A stretch of DNA of 12,620 nt, from contig JAESSV010000256.1 of assembly GCA_016763895.1 (NCBI GenBank), positions 1 to 12,620 of the forward strand, read 5' to 3'. Every line of letters begins with the position of its first letter. Positions within the stretch are counted from its first letter, which is position 1. Below the pieces are notes generated by a model. The model was not told where the DNA came from, made no database searches, and saw only the letters and a list, made by a program, of their open reading frames with translations. Positions 12,000 to 12,620 of the stretch are shown piece by piece. This DNA comes from Magnetovibrio sp. (GTDB lineage Bacteria > Pseudomonadota > Alphaproteobacteria > Rhodospirillales > Magnetovibrionaceae). The translations under genes and the position numbers were made by a program.

Positions 12000-12620
12000 C
12001 TAATTCATGACCCGATATTTAGGCAGGGTAACGGTGACCGTTGTGCCCGCATTAATCTCACTTCGAATATCGAATTTCCCCCCATGTTCTTCGACCAGTT
12101 TTTGCGTTAACGGTAAGCCCAAGCCCGTGCCTTGGTGTTTGCGGGCCAGGCTTCCATCGACCTGACCAAATTGGGTCATGGCAAGGGCTAGATTTTTTGA
12201 AGACATGCCAATACCGGTATCTGCAAACACTATTTTGAGGCTGCCCGTTTCGTCCAACGCTAGGGTGACCGAGACATGCCCGCCTTTTTCGGTGAATTTT
12301 GCGGAATTGGACAATATATTCAAAGCAATTTGCTTGATGCGACGTTTATCCGCTTTGATTGTGGGTAAGTTTTTTGCGTAATTCGTGGTGAAGGTAATTT
12401 TGTTTGCCTCCAGTCTTGGGGCAATTAAGCGCATGGACGTATCCAGCACTTCAGCAATATCTAAAACATCGTCATACAGATTGAGCTGGCCAGCTTCAAT
12501 GGATGAGAAATCTAAAATATCATTGATCAGTTCCAACAGATGCACACCAGAAATGTTTATATCCCTTGCATATTCCATATATTTTTCATTGGTAAAGGGG
12601 CCAAAGACTTGATTGATCAT
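12000..12620 (-). CDS. Sensor histidine kinase, C-terminal part (cut by the right edge)
   Basis: The visible 206 residues start just after where the phosphoacceptor histidine motif should be. FGPFTNEKYMEYARDI and HLLELINDILDFSSIEAGQ complete the HisKA dimerisation helices in the style of alphaproteobacterial PleC/DivJ-like kinases. A full HATPase_c domain follows: N box ALNILSNSAKFTEKGG, G1 FADTGIGM, F-box-like TQFGQVDG, and G2 HQGTGLGLPLTQKLVEEHGG. The ATG at the edge is internal, not the true start. The input domains and partner response regulator are outside the window. The ATP-binding residues look intact, so the kinase core should be functional. The stop is TAG at 12000-12002. Confidence 0.92.
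   Translation of the reverse strand: MINQVFGPFTNEKYMEYARDINISGVHLLELINDILDFSSIEAGQLNLYDDVLDIAEVLDTSMRLIAPRLEANKITFTTNYAKNLPTIKADKRRIKQIALNILSNSAKFTEKGGHVSVTLALDETGSLKIVFADTGIGMSSKNLALAMTQFGQVDGSLARKHQGTGLGLPLTQKLVEEHGGKFDIRSEINAGTTVTVTLPKYRVMN

Noticed and set aside
1..12620. A mobile element or defence island hidden in the window
   Set aside because: No transposase, integrase, toxin-antitoxin, nuclease or phage signature was seen, and gene content is mainly conserved core genes.

Overview
The window looks like chromosomal DNA of a moderate-GC alphaproteobacterium, probably Rhodospirillales-like. That assignment rests on gene content and order (lipA-ratA facing pgpA-cinA, an M23 peptidase overlapping a bactofilin, dapA-smpB, and a PleC/DivJ-style histidine kinase). 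No rRNA, tRNA, insertion sequence, integrase, CRISPR array or phage gene was seen. Most of the window is housekeeping. The unusual material is in gene linkage, short tandem repeats and two frame disruptions.

Layout. 1-1426 (minus): a membrane-bound CHASE3-HAMP-GAF-GGDEF diguanylate cyclase, cut by the left edge and split by a one-base frame disruption inside HAMP. 1554-4202 (plus): arsR-arsM-lipA-ratA, a tightly packed apparent operon. ArsR has a perfect 16-bp palindrome overlapping its start codon, and ArsM has cysteine pairs at both ends. 4199-5212 (minus): pgpA-cinA, converging on ratA with a 4-bp overlap. 5213-5611: a 399-bp gap with repeated motifs but no convincing gene. 5612-7619 (plus): a membrane-anchored, coiled-coil LytM/M23 endopeptidase and an overlapping bactofilin, whose C-terminal tail is out of frame. 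7573-7695: a 17-bp tandem array between convergent genes. 7687-9810 (minus): a large periplasmic soluble lytic transglycosylase. 9971-11353 (plus): dapA-smpB, followed by a second, unrelated 17-bp array. 11429-11992 (plus): a small cytoplasmic sulfite-oxidase-like molybdoprotein. 12000-12620 (minus): the C-terminal part of a histidine kinase, cut by the right edge.

How the parts may work together. ArsR and ArsM would sense and methylate arsenite. The lipoyl synthase gene starts 13 bp downstream, and lipoyl dithiols are a known arsenite target, so shared transcription would be meaningful if real. The M23 peptidase, the bactofilin and the facing lytic transglycosylase form a peptidoglycan-remodelling and cell-shape neighbourhood.

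A recurrent trait is small tandem duplication. There are 15-bp in-frame repeats in arsM, ratA and the bactofilin, a 12-bp pair in arsM, and two 17-bp arrays that begin at or include stop codons. I found no clear new multi-gene system. The strongest leads are the arsRM-lipA linkage, the palindrome-covered and probably leaderless arsR start, the two equivalent frame disruptions, and the stop-codon-bearing 17-bp arrays.
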